Source of the DNA: Cellvibrionaceae bacterium
GTDB lineage: Bacteria > Pseudomonadota > Gammaproteobacteria > Pseudomonadales > Cellvibrionaceae
Direction of reading: 5' to 3'
Length of the DNA stretch: 64,000 nt
Assembly: GCA_002707785.1 (NCBI GenBank)
Contig: PANW01000068.1
Span: 36,798 to 100,797 of the forward strand
How positions within the stretch are numbered: position 1 is the first letter of the stretch; every line of letters starts with the position of its first letter. The notes below the pieces were generated by a model. It saw only the letters and a list, made by a program, of their open reading frames with translations, was not told the DNA's origin and did no database searches. Shown here piece after piece: positions 28,365 to 37,993 of the stretch. The position numbers were made by a program, and so were the translations under genes.

Positions 28365-30338
28365 TTACACCGACTGGCACTGTTGTGTATTGGCTTGTTG
28401 CGTCAGTAGCGTATCCAGCGTGGTGGCGCTCACTGGGCGGCTGAACAAATACCCCTGGCCAATATCTACACCCAGTCGTTTCAGCAGGTGTGCTTGTATT
28501 TCTGTTTCAATGCCTTCGGCAACAACTTCAATGGCTTGGTTTTTGGCCAAACCAATAATGGATTCCACCAACGCATATCTTCTGTCACTGTGGGTCATGC
28601 TGTTGATAAAAGACTTATCAATTTTTAGTTGTTGAGGTACGAAGCGACTGAGATAACCCAGGTTGGAGTAGCCAGTGCCAAAGTCATCAATGCTGATACG
28701 AAAACCAGCTTTTCGCAGTTGATCAAATTGACGATGACGGTGATCAATGTAGTTGGATTCAGTCAGCTCTATATCAATTTTGTGTGTGGGCAGTTGGTGA
28801 TCGTGGCAGAGTTGCGTAAGGAATTCGACAAAGTCATCACTCTCTAATTGTCGTGGTGAAACATTGATGGCCATGCTGATGTCGTAACCGCTTTGGTGCC
28901 AACGTTTCAGTTCTGCCAGTGCGCGGCGACACACGGTTCGGCCGAGTGGGTGGATTAATCCCGTTTCCTCAGCTAGAGGGATAAACACATCGGGGAAGTT
29001 AATGGCTGGCGTATTCGTGGTTAGGCGAGTCAGTACTTCAATGCCCGTGATACACCGGTCGCTCATGCGAACTTGAGGTTGAAACACAATGTCGATGTCA
29101 TTGTTGGCGACGGCAGTTCTGAGCTGCTCGACCCATTCAGTTTTTTGTGTGATGCGTTGCGACATCGCCGGGGAATATAAACTCGGACTTTGGAGTTTAA
29201 GACTGCGAGCTTGGACTGCGGCTATGTCAGCACAGCGCAGAAGCTCGCTGGGGCTGTCTGCGTGAGTGGGGAAGTGGCTGATGCCAAGCGAACAGGCTAT
29301 CTGATAGCGAAAGCCGGCAATACTGAAATCTTCCTCAATATTATTGAGCAGCTTTTTGGCGTAGCTGCGCATGGCCAGCTCATCGTCATCTTCCACAATA
29401 AGGATGAACTCTTCGCCAATGGATCTCGCGAGAATATCTTGCGCTCGTTTTTCATTGGTCAGTCGGCGCGCGGCAATACGGATGAGTTGATCGTGTACTG
29501 AGTGTCCTTGGGAGTGAGCAGCATCTTTGATGTTGGATAAACTAAAGTGGAAGGCGTAGAGAGATTGGCGCTGTTCAACTTTGTTCTCGGTTTCCACAAT
29601 CAGTTCGGAGCGAGTTAATAGATCGGTTAGATAATCGTGTTTAAGTACCCATTCGACCCGCTGCTGATGTTGTGCTTGATGGTTGAGAAAGCTCTGAGTA
29701 TGGCGACAGCTCCAACGACTGTAGATCAATGTGGCAATCACCAGTAAAAGTGCGAAAACTCCCGACATTAACAGTGCGCGTTGGCGCAGTGTCTCTGAAG
29801 TGCTGCTAGCGTGAAACTGAATTTTTTGATAAAGATCTTCGATCAGAGCACTGGGCGTTTCGTCAATGCGACGAATTTGTTGGTTGATTGCGATAAAATT
29901 ACTCGGAGATTTTAGGTGCTCCGAGCGGCTCTCTTGATAGCTGATACGCAATATTTCCAGCGCATAAATGATGGAGCGAACATCTTTTTGTAGCTGATTG
30001 CGATCCACCTGTACCAATAGGTTATTGGCTTGGGCTAAGGTATCGCGCTCCTGTTGTCTAAAACGCAGCCACAAGTTTTTGTCACTGTTTACATCAAGCA
30101 GATAGTCTTGCCAGTACTGGCTTTGTTTTTTTAGGGCGATGTTGAGTCTGGCGGCAGCATCAGCCAAAGTTTGCTGACGTTTTAATAAACTGTGTTGGTC
30201 GCTCAAGAAGCTCATTTCTACGGCTAGACCCGCCAGCGCTAAAGTGAGCAACAATATTGGTCCTGCAACGACATTGACGAGCAGTGTGCGCTTAGCGGCG
30301 AGGCGTTGAAACTTGAGAGGGAAAAATCGCATGGGCAC
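28365..30338 (-). CDS. Membrane GGDEF-EAL protein, likely c-di-GMP phosphodiesterase
   Basis: 657 residues. Two membrane helices (about 20-45 and 187-207) flank a helical periplasmic sensor region. GGDEF domain (about 230-390) is degenerate: the signature site reads SIGEEF, so cyclase activity is unlikely. EAL domain (about 395-650): IEVLTRL in place of EAL, then NVSPRQLES, IELTES, SIDDFGTGYSNLGYLSRF, LKIDKSFI and EVVAEGIET. The metal and catalytic residues are present, so it is probably an active phosphodiesterase regulated through the dead GGDEF. Convergent with the SPOR gene, stops 13 bases apart. Confidence 0.9.
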   Translation of the reverse strand: MPMRFFPLKFQRLAAKRTLLVNVVAGPILLLTLALAGLAVEMSFLSDQHSLLKRQQTLADAAARLNIALKKQSQYWQDYLLDVNSDKNLWLRFRQQERDTLAQANNLLVQVDRNQLQKDVRSIIYALEILRISYQESRSEHLKSPSNFIAINQQIRRIDETPSALIEDLYQKIQFHASSTSETLRQRALLMSGVFALLLVIATLIYSRWSCRHTQSFLNHQAQHQQRVEWVLKHDYLTDLLTRSELIVETENKVEQRQSLYAFHFSLSNIKDAAHSQGHSVHDQLIRIAARRLTNEKRAQDILARSIGEEFILIVEDDDELAMRSYAKKLLNNIEEDFSIAGFRYQIACSLGISHFPTHADSPSELLRCADIAAVQARSLKLQSPSLYSPAMSQRITQKTEWVEQLRTAVANNDIDIVFQPQVRMSDRCITGIEVLTRLTTNTPAINFPDVFIPLAEETGLIHPLGRTVCRRALAELKRWHQSGYDISMAINVSPRQLESDDFVEFLTQLCHDHQLPTHKIDIELTESNYIDHRHRQFDQLRKAGFRISIDDFGTGYSNLGYLSRFVPQQLKIDKSFINSMTHSDRRYALVESIIGLAKNQAIEVVAEGIETEIQAHLLKRLGVDIGQGYLFSRPVSATTLDTLLTQQANTQQCQSV

Positions 30339-30539
30339 TGTTGGAGCTTTTCTTGGGGGGGATTGCCTCCTTGCAAACTGAGTCAGTACCTTAGCAAGCT
30401 TTTGTGACAGATTTGTTTCATTCTTCTTGGGTGAACGCTGCAGTTTGCTTGCGCTTTATAGGGCGTGAGTTATATGCAGTAATTCTGCACTGGAAATGCT
30501 GAGCCAGAGCGAGGCTGGCTCCCAATTGCTATAGCTATG

Positions 30540-31400
30540 CTAGCGTCTGAATACCACCGTTCTGTGGCCGTTAAGTAATACTCGGCGTTCGGCATGCCAA
30601 CGCACGGCTCGGTACAGCACGACACTTTCAATATCGTGGCCAATCTCTACCAGTTGTTCGGGGGTGTTACTGTGAGACACTCGCTCCACTTCTTGTTCGA
30701 TAATGGGGCCTTCGTCCAGATCTGAGGTCACGTAGTGGGCGGTAGCACCAATGAGTTTGACACCGCGATCATAGGCTTGGTGATAGGGTTTGGCGCCCTT
30801 GAATCCGGGTAGAAATGAATGGTGAATATTAATTGCGCGCCCAGACAGCTTTTCGCACAGCTCATTGGAGAGGATTTGCATGTAACGCGCCAGCACCAAT
30901 AAGTCAGCCTGGGTTTGCTCCATAATGGAGAGGATCTGCGCTTCTTGTTCCGCTTTGGTGTCTTTCGTCACAGGCAGATGGTGATAAGGAACGTTGTACC
31001 ATTCAACCAAGTCGCGCATGTCATTGTGGTTGGAAACCACAGCCACTATGTCGATAGGCAGCGAGCCTGCCTTCCATTTATGCAGCATGTTGTTCAAACA
31101 ATGGCCCCAGCGGGATACGGCGAGTACTACTTTGGGGCGATCATTGAGTGGGCTAATTTGCCACACCATAGGCTCGTCTTGGGTCAACTGTTCAAAACCG
31201 GCTTTGAGCGTCTCCAGCGCCGTGGCGCTGTCATTGACTGCGGCTAGCTCTGTACGCATGAAAAACCGCTTTTCTTGGCGATCCTCAAACTGTGAGGATT
31301 CCTCGATGTTGTAATTATGTTGGGCTAAGAATGCAGTGACATCGGCGACGATGCCGTGTCGATCGGGGCTGCTGAGGGTGAGAACCAGTCGTTGAGTCAT
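30540..31400 (-). CDS. purU: Formyltetrahydrofolate deformylase
   Basis: Hydrolyses 10-formyl-THF to formate and THF, balancing one-carbon pools and feeding purine synthesis. 286 residues: N-terminal ACT domain (LTLSSPDRHGIVADVTAFLA), then the formyltransferase-like catalytic domain with INIHHSFLPGFKGAKPYHQA (catalytic Asn/His) and DEGPIIEQ (Asp). Single gene. Confidence 0.97.
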   Translation of the reverse strand: MTQRLVLTLSSPDRHGIVADVTAFLAQHNYNIEESSQFEDRQEKRFFMRTELAAVNDSATALETLKAGFEQLTQDEPMVWQISPLNDRPKVVLAVSRWGHCLNNMLHKWKAGSLPIDIVAVVSNHNDMRDLVEWYNVPYHHLPVTKDTKAEQEAQILSIMEQTQADLLVLARYMQILSNELCEKLSGRAINIHHSFLPGFKGAKPYHQAYDRGVKLIGATAHYVTSDLDEGPIIEQEVERVSHSNTPEQLVEIGHDIESVVLYRAVRWHAERRVLLNGHRTVVFRR

Positions 31401-31439
31401 TGTTGTCGCTATCAGTTAATCAAGTGAACGGCCGCTACT

Positions 31440-31625
31440 CTAGCAGTCGGCGTGCAATCTATCCATCGGGGGCGCTGGCCTATCGCGTCTGCTAATTGGC
31501 CAGAGCATGGCAAACCCGCTCAATGCGACGACGATCAGCGCGATTCCCAGCGCAACTTCCCCGCTCATGCGGTCGTGCCACATTTCATCACAATCTTTCC
31601 GTGACTTGCCCGATTTGCTCCCCAC
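31440..31625 (-). CDS. Possible small single-pass membrane protein
   Basis: Frame of 61 codons; the more likely start is ATG 31583, giving 47 residues with one clear helix (SGEVALGIALIVVALSGFAM) followed by a basic, Pro-rich tail. GGAAAG lies 11 bases before that ATG. It sits just upstream of purU on the same strand (39 bases), so it may be co-transcribed, and it overlaps only the untranslated upstream region of the OmpA-like gene. No family recognised; could be chance. Confidence 0.35.
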   Translation of the reverse strand: MGSKSGKSRKDCDEMWHDRMSGEVALGIALIVVALSGFAMLWPISRRDRPAPPMDRLHADC

Positions 31626-31684
31626 CGATGCCCCAATTGCTGTGTTTAATCACTATCAACACACCACAACAGGGAATCAACCAC

Positions 31685-32407
31685 ATGAAACAGACTATCA
31701 AACATACTCTTCTCGTTACTGCACTTACCGTCAGCGGCGTGACTCTGGCGACGGAAAATACCGGTGAGATCATAGTGCAAGAAGAACAGCGTTACACCGG
31801 TTTGAAGCAGGGAACTGCTTTCACCACATCGGCGGTTGCCGGCGCTGCATTGGGCGGCCCTGTCGGCTTTATCTTAGGTGCATTGGGTGGCGCGTACATG
31901 GGCGAGCAAATTAAACAAGCGGATGAGGTGGACGTAATGAATGACTCACTGGCAGTAGCACAACTGGAAATCGAACGTTTGCACCAGCAGTTGGCATTTA
32001 ATCAGCAACGTGCCGATGAATTTCAGTCGCTGGCGATGGATACCTTGGATTTGAATGTGTTGTTTAGAACGGCATCGGATAAGCTGAGTGAACAAGGGCG
32101 TCAGCGAGTGATTGAATTGGCCGGCCTGTTAAACCGCTATTCCGACATGCAAGTGCGTTTAGACGGCCATGCCGATCCACGGGGTACCGATGAATACAAC
32201 AATGTACTGGCGCACTATCGGGCACAGACCGTGAGAGATCTATTGATTGATAGCGGTGTGGCTGCAGAGCGAATAGATACTTATAGCCATGGGGCGGATC
32301 GTTCAAATGCATCGCTCGGCGACCTAAAAGCCTATGCCGCAGAGCGAAAGGTAAGTATTGATGTGAGCATGCCCAAGGCGAGCCCTGCCTATGTAATGGG
32401 CCACTAG
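31685..32407 (+). CDS. OmpA-family outer-membrane/periplasmic protein
   Basis: 240 residues. Signal peptide at 1-22, glycine-zipper-like membrane segment (AGAALGGPVGFILGALGGAY, about 50-75), short coiled coil, and C-terminal OmpA peptidoglycan-binding domain (about 120-225; LDGHADPRGTDEYN, then the helix HYRAQTVRDLL). The architecture resembles PdsO, the OmpA-like partner of proteobacterial sortase systems, but no sortase is nearby. Start ATG 31685, with AGGGA 8 bases upstream; the frame is open 63 codons further. Followed by a terminator. Confidence 0.85.
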   Translation: MKQTIKHTLLVTALTVSGVTLATENTGEIIVQEEQRYTGLKQGTAFTTSAVAGAALGGPVGFILGALGGAYMGEQIKQADEVDVMNDSLAVAQLEIERLHQQLAFNQQRADEFQSLAMDTLDLNVLFRTASDKLSEQGRQRVIELAGLLNRYSDMQVRLDGHADPRGTDEYNNVLAHYRAQTVRDLLIDSGVAAERIDTYSHGADRSNASLGDLKAYAAERKVSIDVSMPKASPAYVMGH

Positions 32408-32466
32408 GTAATCAATCTTCTTCTGGTTCCTGCCATCGATCGGGAAGCCATAGCCCGATCCTTCTT

Positions 32467-32489
32467 GCCCAGTTCTGCTGGGCTTTTTT
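32467..32489 (+). terminator. Rho-independent terminator
   Basis: Stem GCCCAG/CTGGGC, loop TTCTG, then six T. Ends the OmpA-like gene; the convergent AraC gene stops 20 bases further. Confidence 0.85.
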
Positions 32490-32509
32490 ACCTTCGGTCG
32501 AGGGTCGCT

Positions 32510-33532
32510 CTAGTGGTGTGCATTCTGGCGTGCGCGAAACTCTTGCGGGGAGCTGCCAGTCCAGCGTTTGAAGGCGCGACTAAAGTTGCTGGCACTGCTA
32601 AATCCCAGTAAATAGCCAATCTCAGTGATACTCAGATGTGCTTGACGAATGAACTGCAGGGCCAATTGATGGCGAGTGGTTTCTTGCTGTTGACGAAAGT
32701 TACTGCCCGACTCCTCGAGCTTGCGGTGCAGCGTTCTCGGACTAACATGTAATCGCTCTGCCACCACATCGAGCTTGGCATCCCCCCTCGGCCAAAGCTC
32801 AAACAGTACTTGTTGTACATCGCGAATCAGCGAAGGCGCCTTTAGTTTCTGCAGATAATCGGCAACCAGTTGTTCGGTCGCTTTTGCGAGAGACGGATTG
32901 CCGCCGGGAATTTTTTTTTCGGCCGTAGTGCGATCTAGCCTGACTTCAATGCACGGTTGATCAAACTTCAACGCTGGCCCAAAAATCGCTTGATAGGGCT
33001 CGATATTGTGCGGTTGTGGGCGGGTAAAACTGGTGCTTATCGGCACGATCTCGCTGCCGTAATGTTGTTTGCAAATATGAAGTAAGGCCGACAAGGTGGC
33101 GTCAATGGCGTAAAGCGAGGCTTTTACTGAGTCTGAATGCGTATTCAGCGTACAAGTCATTATGATTTCGGTATCCGTTTCTGCCAGCTCCATGTCTGCG
33201 ACTGTGCTGAAGACATGCAAATACCGACACCAGCAGACCACCAAATCCTTAATGCTGCAGCTACTCCAAAGTGCAATTCCCAGCGCGCTGAAGGTAGTGG
33301 GGGTGACGAATTGACCAGCTTTGATGCCAAATGCAGGGTCTTCGGTAATAGCCGCTGCGTCATCCCAGAGACTGCTCATGGTGGCCAAGGGGATTCTGTG
33401 TTCAGGATCTGATTGCCGCGAATAATCTACCCCTCGTTCACGCAAGAACGCTCGGCTATCGATATCGTAAGAATCCAAAGTGGCGGCAAATAGGGTTAGC
33501 CAACTACCGATAATAGAAAGAGGAGGCGACAT
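32510..33532 (-). CDS. AraC-family transcriptional regulator (OruR/ArgR-like)
   Basis: About 340 residues from ATG 33532 (frame open to 33580). N-terminal arabinose-binding-like region of the type seen in regulators such as OruR (about 15-190; IPLATMSSLWDDAA, then SALGIALWSSCSI). C-terminal AraC HTH pair (about 240-335): LDVVAERLHVSPRTLHRKL and ITEIGYLLGFSSASNFSRAF, ending FRRWTG-like KRWTGSSPQEF. Target genes unknown; no obvious partner operon adjoins it. Confidence 0.9.
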   Translation of the reverse strand: MSPPLSIIGSWLTLFAATLDSYDIDSRAFLRERGVDYSRQSDPEHRIPLATMSSLWDDAAAITEDPAFGIKAGQFVTPTTFSALGIALWSSCSIKDLVVCWCRYLHVFSTVADMELAETDTEIIMTCTLNTHSDSVKASLYAIDATLSALLHICKQHYGSEIVPISTSFTRPQPHNIEPYQAIFGPALKFDQPCIEVRLDRTTAEKKIPGGNPSLAKATEQLVADYLQKLKAPSLIRDVQQVLFELWPRGDAKLDVVAERLHVSPRTLHRKLEESGSNFRQQQETTRHQLALQFIRQAHLSITEIGYLLGFSSASNFSRAFKRWTGSSPQEFRARQNAHH

Positions 33533-33679
33533 AATACTGGATATTAGGCATGGGCGGGCATTATAGCGCAAAGCTTTCACCCTCTGCCAAACCTCTGAGT
33601 TGCCCGAATCCTAGCCCCCCAACCCGGCGGATATGTTTTATACTTACGCTTTTATTACCCTTTAATCGAAGAGCACGCT

Positions 33680-34042
33680 ATGGAACCCTTATCCACTAAT
33701 ATTGAAGAGAATTTAGATCGATTTATCGTGGAGGCGATGGAGACAGGTTGTGTGTGGGCGTTAGAAGGACCTGAAGGCTTTGCGCTCTGCCCGTCTGATG
33801 ATAGCGATGACGTGGATGTCATGCCCTTTTGGTCACAGCCCGAGTTTGCGCAAGTAGTGTGTGTAGACGAATGGAGTATTTATAAGCCAGTGCCTGTGGC
33901 CTTGGAAGAGTTTCTTGATGAGTGGGTGGACGGAATGCACGGTGATGTAGTGTTGGTGGGAATCAATTGGACCGCGGATTTGGAAGGTGTTGAAATGGAG
34001 CCGCTGGATCTGGCCGAAGAATTTGATGCGGAAATGAAATAG
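33680..34042 (+). CDS. DUF2750 family protein
   Basis: 120-residue acidic cytoplasmic protein. VWALEGPEGFALCPSD and VMPFWSQPEFAQ match the DUF2750 pattern as I know it; the C terminus continues LVGINW. No catalytic motif recognised; function unknown. Single gene. Confidence 0.75.
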   Translation: MEPLSTNIEENLDRFIVEAMETGCVWALEGPEGFALCPSDDSDDVDVMPFWSQPEFAQVVCVDEWSIYKPVPVALEEFLDEWVDGMHGDVVLVGINWTADLEGVEMEPLDLAEEFDAEMK

Positions 34043-34313
34043 CCCTTATCTTAGTGGGCCTGCTATTGTCATAAGTCGCTATGATTGAATGGATGAATCC
34101 GCTGGCTTTGGTTTTGGTTTTGGCATTACTGGTCAACTGTGGTGTGGTCGGTGAATGACTCCGTTTGCAATAGATCCTATTATTATTTTTAGTTTCACGA
34201 CCGCACTGCGTATGTTTCTGGTGTTCAGTTCTTGCAGATAGTATTTGGACGATTACTCGACATGCATTCGCCGCCTCCACTCTGACATTCGCCGTATTTT
34301 AGAGCCCTATATT

Positions 34314-34889
34314 GTGAAAAAGACCTTTATTACCTCTCAGCAATTACTGGAAGATTCGTTTAACCTCGCGATAAAAATCTACGAGAGTGGTTATTGTCCG
34401 AACTATATCGTCGGCGTTTGGCGAGGCGGCGCGCCGGTGGGTATTGCCGTTCAAGAGCTGCTGGATGTCCTGGGGGTTGAATCCGATCATATTGCTATTC
34501 GCACCTCGTCCTATACTGGAATCGGTGAACGCGATCGTCACGTTCAAGTGCATGGTCTGACGTATCTGATCAAACGCCTTAGGGCAGAGGACTCTCTGCT
34601 GATTGTGGATGATGTGCATGATACCGGTTTGAGTATTGAGCAGATCATTGTCGACTTAGAGCAAGCCTGTAAACGCAATACGCCACAAATTCGTATTGCG
34701 ACGCCTTACTACAAACCGGACAATAATCAGACGGCCCGAGTACCGGAGTACTTCATGCATCAAACCGATCAGTGGTTGGTTTTTCCTCATGAGTTGCATG
34801 GATTAACATCGCAAGAGATTCTCGAGCACAAGCCGGAATTGAAACCGGTGATCGATAAGTTAGTCAAACTTAAGGGACGGGCGCTCTGA
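34314..34889 (+). CDS. Purine phosphoribosyltransferase family protein
   Basis: About 191 residues of type I PRTase fold. PRPP-binding loop LLIVDDVHDTGLS (about 100-112), with YIVGVWRGGAPVGI as the PPi loop; WLVFPHE near the end is where purine PRTases bind the base. Closest in pattern to hypoxanthine/xanthine phosphoribosyltransferases, which salvage purines. GTG 34314 preferred; the frame is open to TTG 34245. Ribosome site weak either way. Confidence 0.85.
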   Translation: MKKTFITSQQLLEDSFNLAIKIYESGYCPNYIVGVWRGGAPVGIAVQELLDVLGVESDHIAIRTSSYTGIGERDRHVQVHGLTYLIKRLRAEDSLLIVDDVHDTGLSIEQIIVDLEQACKRNTPQIRIATPYYKPDNNQTARVPEYFMHQTDQWLVFPHELHGLTSQEILEHKPELKPVIDKLVKLKGRAL

Positions 34890-35114
34890 TACTCCGCTAT
34901 CGTTGAGCCTTGTTCTCACGCCATAGCGCAGAAAGTTCAAACGAACTACTGCGGCCCATTCTAGGGGCTCACTAGCTATTTCTCTCTCTGACAAGGCTGC
35001 ACTCTGTGGCTGTAAATGGCCGTCTGACACGAGTCGTTTTTTAGTGTTAGACGCTTTGTGCGTCAGAGTAGATCATCTCTACACCATTAGATTTTACTTA
35101 AGAAGGAATTTCAG

Positions 35115-35756
35115 ATGACTAAGGTGTAGGTAGTCCATTGTCACCTTTCGTTCGACAGGTTTGTTAACGTTGGATGTTAAATGGATCGACTACGAAGTGC
35201 AGCCCTTAGTATCGATGGCCTTACCTGAAGGTTATGAAGAAATTCACCCTCTGAAGAAAATTCCTGCATTGGTTGATGACCAAATAACCTTGGCAGATTC
35301 CAGTGTCATCTGTGAGTACTTAGACGAGTGCTATCCAGATCCTCAACTAGGTCTTGTTGATCTACTCGAAAGAGCGACCGATCGCTGGTTGGAAGAGTTC
35401 CAGACTCCAAATTAATTGAAAAGATCGGCCCTGGGATCTTCTTTCAGCGTGTCGTGAAGCCCACTCCTTTACAGCAAGAGTGTGATGAAGAGGTCGTTCG
35501 CGGAACCGTTGAGGAAGAGTTGCCCCCGTTGTTTGATTACTTGGAAGGTGAGGTTAAAGGGGCTGAGTTTTTACACAATAAGACAATCAGTCTGGTGGAT
35601 ATTGCACTTGTGTGCCCCTTAATCAGCTTGTACCTTGCGGGTGAATCTATCGATGCAATTCGCCGGCCCAAATTAGCCGCTTATTATGATTATTTGGTGG
35701 CGCAACCCGTGATTGCTGCTCGCTTGCAGCAGGAGCTGACAATGTTGGGACGTTGA
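35115..35756 (+). pseudogene. Broken glutathione S-transferase gene
   Basis: A GST reading frame in pieces. ATG 35115 has a good ribosome site (GAAGGA) but meets TAG at codon 5; the same frame continues as VVHCHLSFDRFV. A shift is then needed to reach TLDVKWIDYEVQP, HPLKKIPALVDD and ADSSVICEYLDE (the glutathione-site Ser in DSSVI). Near 35400 a one-base loss moves to a third frame: SKLIEKIGPGIFFQRVVKP, then the C-terminal helical domain to the stop at 35756. At least one stop and two frameshifts make it non-functional unless the assembly is wrong here. Confidence 0.8.
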
Positions 35757-35840
35757 GCGAATATTCTTGATGCATCCTAGGACACAGTGTCGACAGCTGA
35801 CGGCGCAGAATCACAATTACATAAAAGGGTAGAGTTAATA

Positions 35841-36275
35841 ATGGAGGCCATTCAAGACGCAATTAGCAGTATCGATACGCTTCAACATATGGGCTTGGAG
35901 ATACTGGAAGCCAACGATAACCGGTTACATATTCGAATGCCTAAAGAAGGCAATACGAATCATCTGGGTGGTGTTTACGCTGGTGCTATCTTTACTTTGG
36001 CAGAATTTCCTTTTGGCATGATGTATGTTGCCAAGATTGGACTGTCGGAAATGGTTCCAGTTGTCGGTGAAATGACCATTCGCTATTTAGCTCCCGCCAG
36101 TGGTGATCTATTTGTCGATATCCAAGTGAGTGATGACGAGTGGGATCAAATAGTCCAAGGTACTCGCGAAAAAGGCAAGCTCAAGCTCGAGCGAGAGATT
36201 GAAGTGAAAGACGCCGACGGAAACGTAAACTCTATTATCAAGGCTACTTATTTTTCACTGATGTTGCCCAAGTAA
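35841..36275 (+). CDS. Hotdog-fold thioesterase-like protein
   Basis: 144 residues from ATG 35841 (a GTG at 35787 is also in frame). Hotdog pattern: central helix GGVYAGAIFTLAEFPFGM, followed by strands EMTIRYLAPASGDL and LEREIEVKDADGN. Resembles the YiiD C-terminal/DUF4442-type thioesterases, which lack a universal catalytic signature; an acyl-CoA or acyl-ACP substrate is inferred from fold only. Directly downstream of the broken GST gene. Confidence 0.75.
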   Translation: MEAIQDAISSIDTLQHMGLEILEANDNRLHIRMPKEGNTNHLGGVYAGAIFTLAEFPFGMMYVAKIGLSEMVPVVGEMTIRYLAPASGDLFVDIQVSDDEWDQIVQGTREKGKLKLEREIEVKDADGNVNSIIKATYFSLMLPK

Positions 36276-36559
36276 AGATCATTGCACGGCGGATTGTCTT
36301 CTAGATTCGCCGTTTCTCCATTGACGATGTTGATTCGTCCTGCTTGAGGCTTTTTGCGTTATTGAATACGGCGTGAGGGCCTCTAGAAATGCTCGCTCCT
36401 GAGCAGCCTTTCCTTGTTTAGCCATGGTATCTGTGAGTCTTAGCGATTAGTCTTGTCGCAGTGGGCGCTAGCAGGCAAGACAGTATTGTCATGTAGCTAG
36501 GGGTTGTCTAGGAGGTCAAATCACAGTCTAGTCTAGGGCAGAGTGTTACCGGTCGGTGC

Positions 36560-36880
36560 TCAGGCGTAGCTTTTAGCCATCTGAATATCTTCTTCGACAA
36601 AGCCAAACAGATAGTCATGGAGGATATCAATCATATTGTCACCCACATATTCGTTTAATTCGGCGAGCGTTGAGAAGTGTGGGGTAATGGACTCTAGCTC
36701 GGTACTGCGATAGTCATCGGTGACTAGAGCAAAGTGCTTTTCGGGCTTGGATGTTAGTGCGATCTCTAGCACTTGGAAGCTGAAATCTAAAGACAGGCGT
36801 TGGAGATGTGGAAAGCGAGATTCCTCACGATTGAGAAACTGTACCTCTCGGCTGCGTGAAAAATCAGTGGGGCTGGGCAT
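36560..36880 (-). CDS. Hypothetical protein
   Basis: 106-108 residues; starts possible at 36886 and 36880. Soluble, acidic, with helical C terminus (LNEYVGDNMIDILHDYLFGF). No motif or family recognised. Lies between decayed genes, so its status is uncertain, but the frame is intact and amino-acid usage is protein-like. Confidence 0.5.
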   Translation of the reverse strand: MPSPTDFSRSREVQFLNREESRFPHLQRLSLDFSFQVLEIALTSKPEKHFALVTDDYRSTELESITPHFSTLAELNEYVGDNMIDILHDYLFGFVEEDIQMAKSYA

Positions 36881-36941
36881 TACCATCTCTCGAAAGACCT
36901 CGTATTAATTATTGTTATGAACGCATATCGTCCTAGCTCGA

Positions 36942-37217
36942 TTAGATCACAGTGCCGATGGAGCAAAAGTGATGGTCTTCACAAAACTCTTTAATAAGCT
37001 GCACTAACTTATTGATTATGAAGACCCGATTGCCCAGTTGCCACAATGCGCACATAGCAGCAACTGTGCCTTTGGAGTATGACTTTTCGATGACATTCTC
37101 GAAAGCCTTCTGACCATCATCTGTGAATAATTTCCTAAAGTATCAGAGTTTTCGGCCGTAGGTAAGAGGTTAAAGGGTGATTTAATGCGCTCTTGTCCTA
37201 GTTCTTTGGTGACCAGT
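36942..37217 (-). pseudogene. Frameshifted remnant of an unknown gene
   Basis: On the minus strand two overlapping frames read as protein but neither is complete. Upstream: PLVTKELGQERIKSPFNLLP without a start codon, just after the gamma-carbonic anhydrase stop. Downstream, after a frame change near 37140: LFTDDGQKAFENVIEKSYSK, then AAMCALWQLGNRVFIINKLV, ending at TAA 36942. Probably a decayed small gene. Family not recognised. Confidence 0.45.
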
Positions 37218-37220
37218 GGG

Positions 37221-37766
37221 TCATTCCTCGCGAATCACCATTTCGCTGGCAAACATTCTGCCGTTGTCGGCATAGTGTTCTGCCGAGACCTTCAAAAAAC
37301 CGATCTCTTCGTCACTCAAGGCGCGCTTAATTTTAGCGGGAGAACCCATGACGAGTGAACCTTCTGGTATTTCCATGCCTTCGGGGACTAGCGCGTTGCT
37401 GCCGATTAGGCAGTTTTTGCCAATTTTGGCGCCATTAAGAACGACAGCGTTAATCCCTATGAGTGAACAAGCACCGACGTGGCAGCCGTGCACAGTGGCG
37501 TTGTGGCCGACGGTTACATTGTCTTCAATGATGCAAGGTTGGCCGACATCGGCGTGGACCACAGAGCCGTCTTGAATGTTACTGTTGGCGCCGATGACAA
37601 TATCTTCGCAGTCTCCGCGCACAACGGCTCCGAACCACACGCTAGCGCCCTGTTTAAGGGTGACTGAGCCAACCACGGTTGCATTGGGGGCAACATAGCT
37701 GTCGGCATGGTTATTTACTTTGCGGTCTTTTAAATCGGCAATCACGGTGGCTTCCTTCTTATACAT
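37221..37766 (-). CDS. Gamma-carbonic-anhydrase-like hexapeptide-repeat protein
   Basis: 181-residue left-handed beta-helix protein (YrdA/PaaY type). Hexapeptide repeats run from about 30 to 150; gamma-CA landmarks [25 protein letters not shown] and [10 protein letters not shown] carry the three predicted metal-binding His residues. C-terminal helix packs on the helix. Some members have carbonic anhydrase activity; others act on CoA thioesters. Confidence 0.9.
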   Translation of the reverse strand: MYKKEATVIADLKDRKVNNHADSYVAPNATVVGSVTLKQGASVWFGAVVRGDCEDIVIGANSNIQDGSVVHADVGQPCIIEDNVTVGHNATVHGCHVGACSLIGINAVVLNGAKIGKNCLIGSNALVPEGMEIPEGSLVMGSPAKIKRALSDEEIGFLKVSAEHYADNGRMFASEMVIREE

Positions 37767-37993
37767 CTTATGGGGTTTTTCGATAGGGGTTTCCCCTCGC
37801 GGCCTAGTCTATGGCTTCTAGCTCGATTTACCAAGGTTTCCGTGCTCCTTGTTGGCCGAGAGCTCTTGTTGGAGGGCGGTTTGTCTTCGAGTTCTAGTTG
37901 GCACGCATGGGCAAGTTTGGCATCGTTCTCTGTGCTTAAATGTGGCGTTTTAAGTCAAATAATAATGACGGCCCCAGCGCCGTGGAGATGATC

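Noticed and set aside
31685..32407. PdsO-type sortase-associated protein
   Set aside because: Architecture fits, but no sortase or PdsR/PdsS genes are present within the window.
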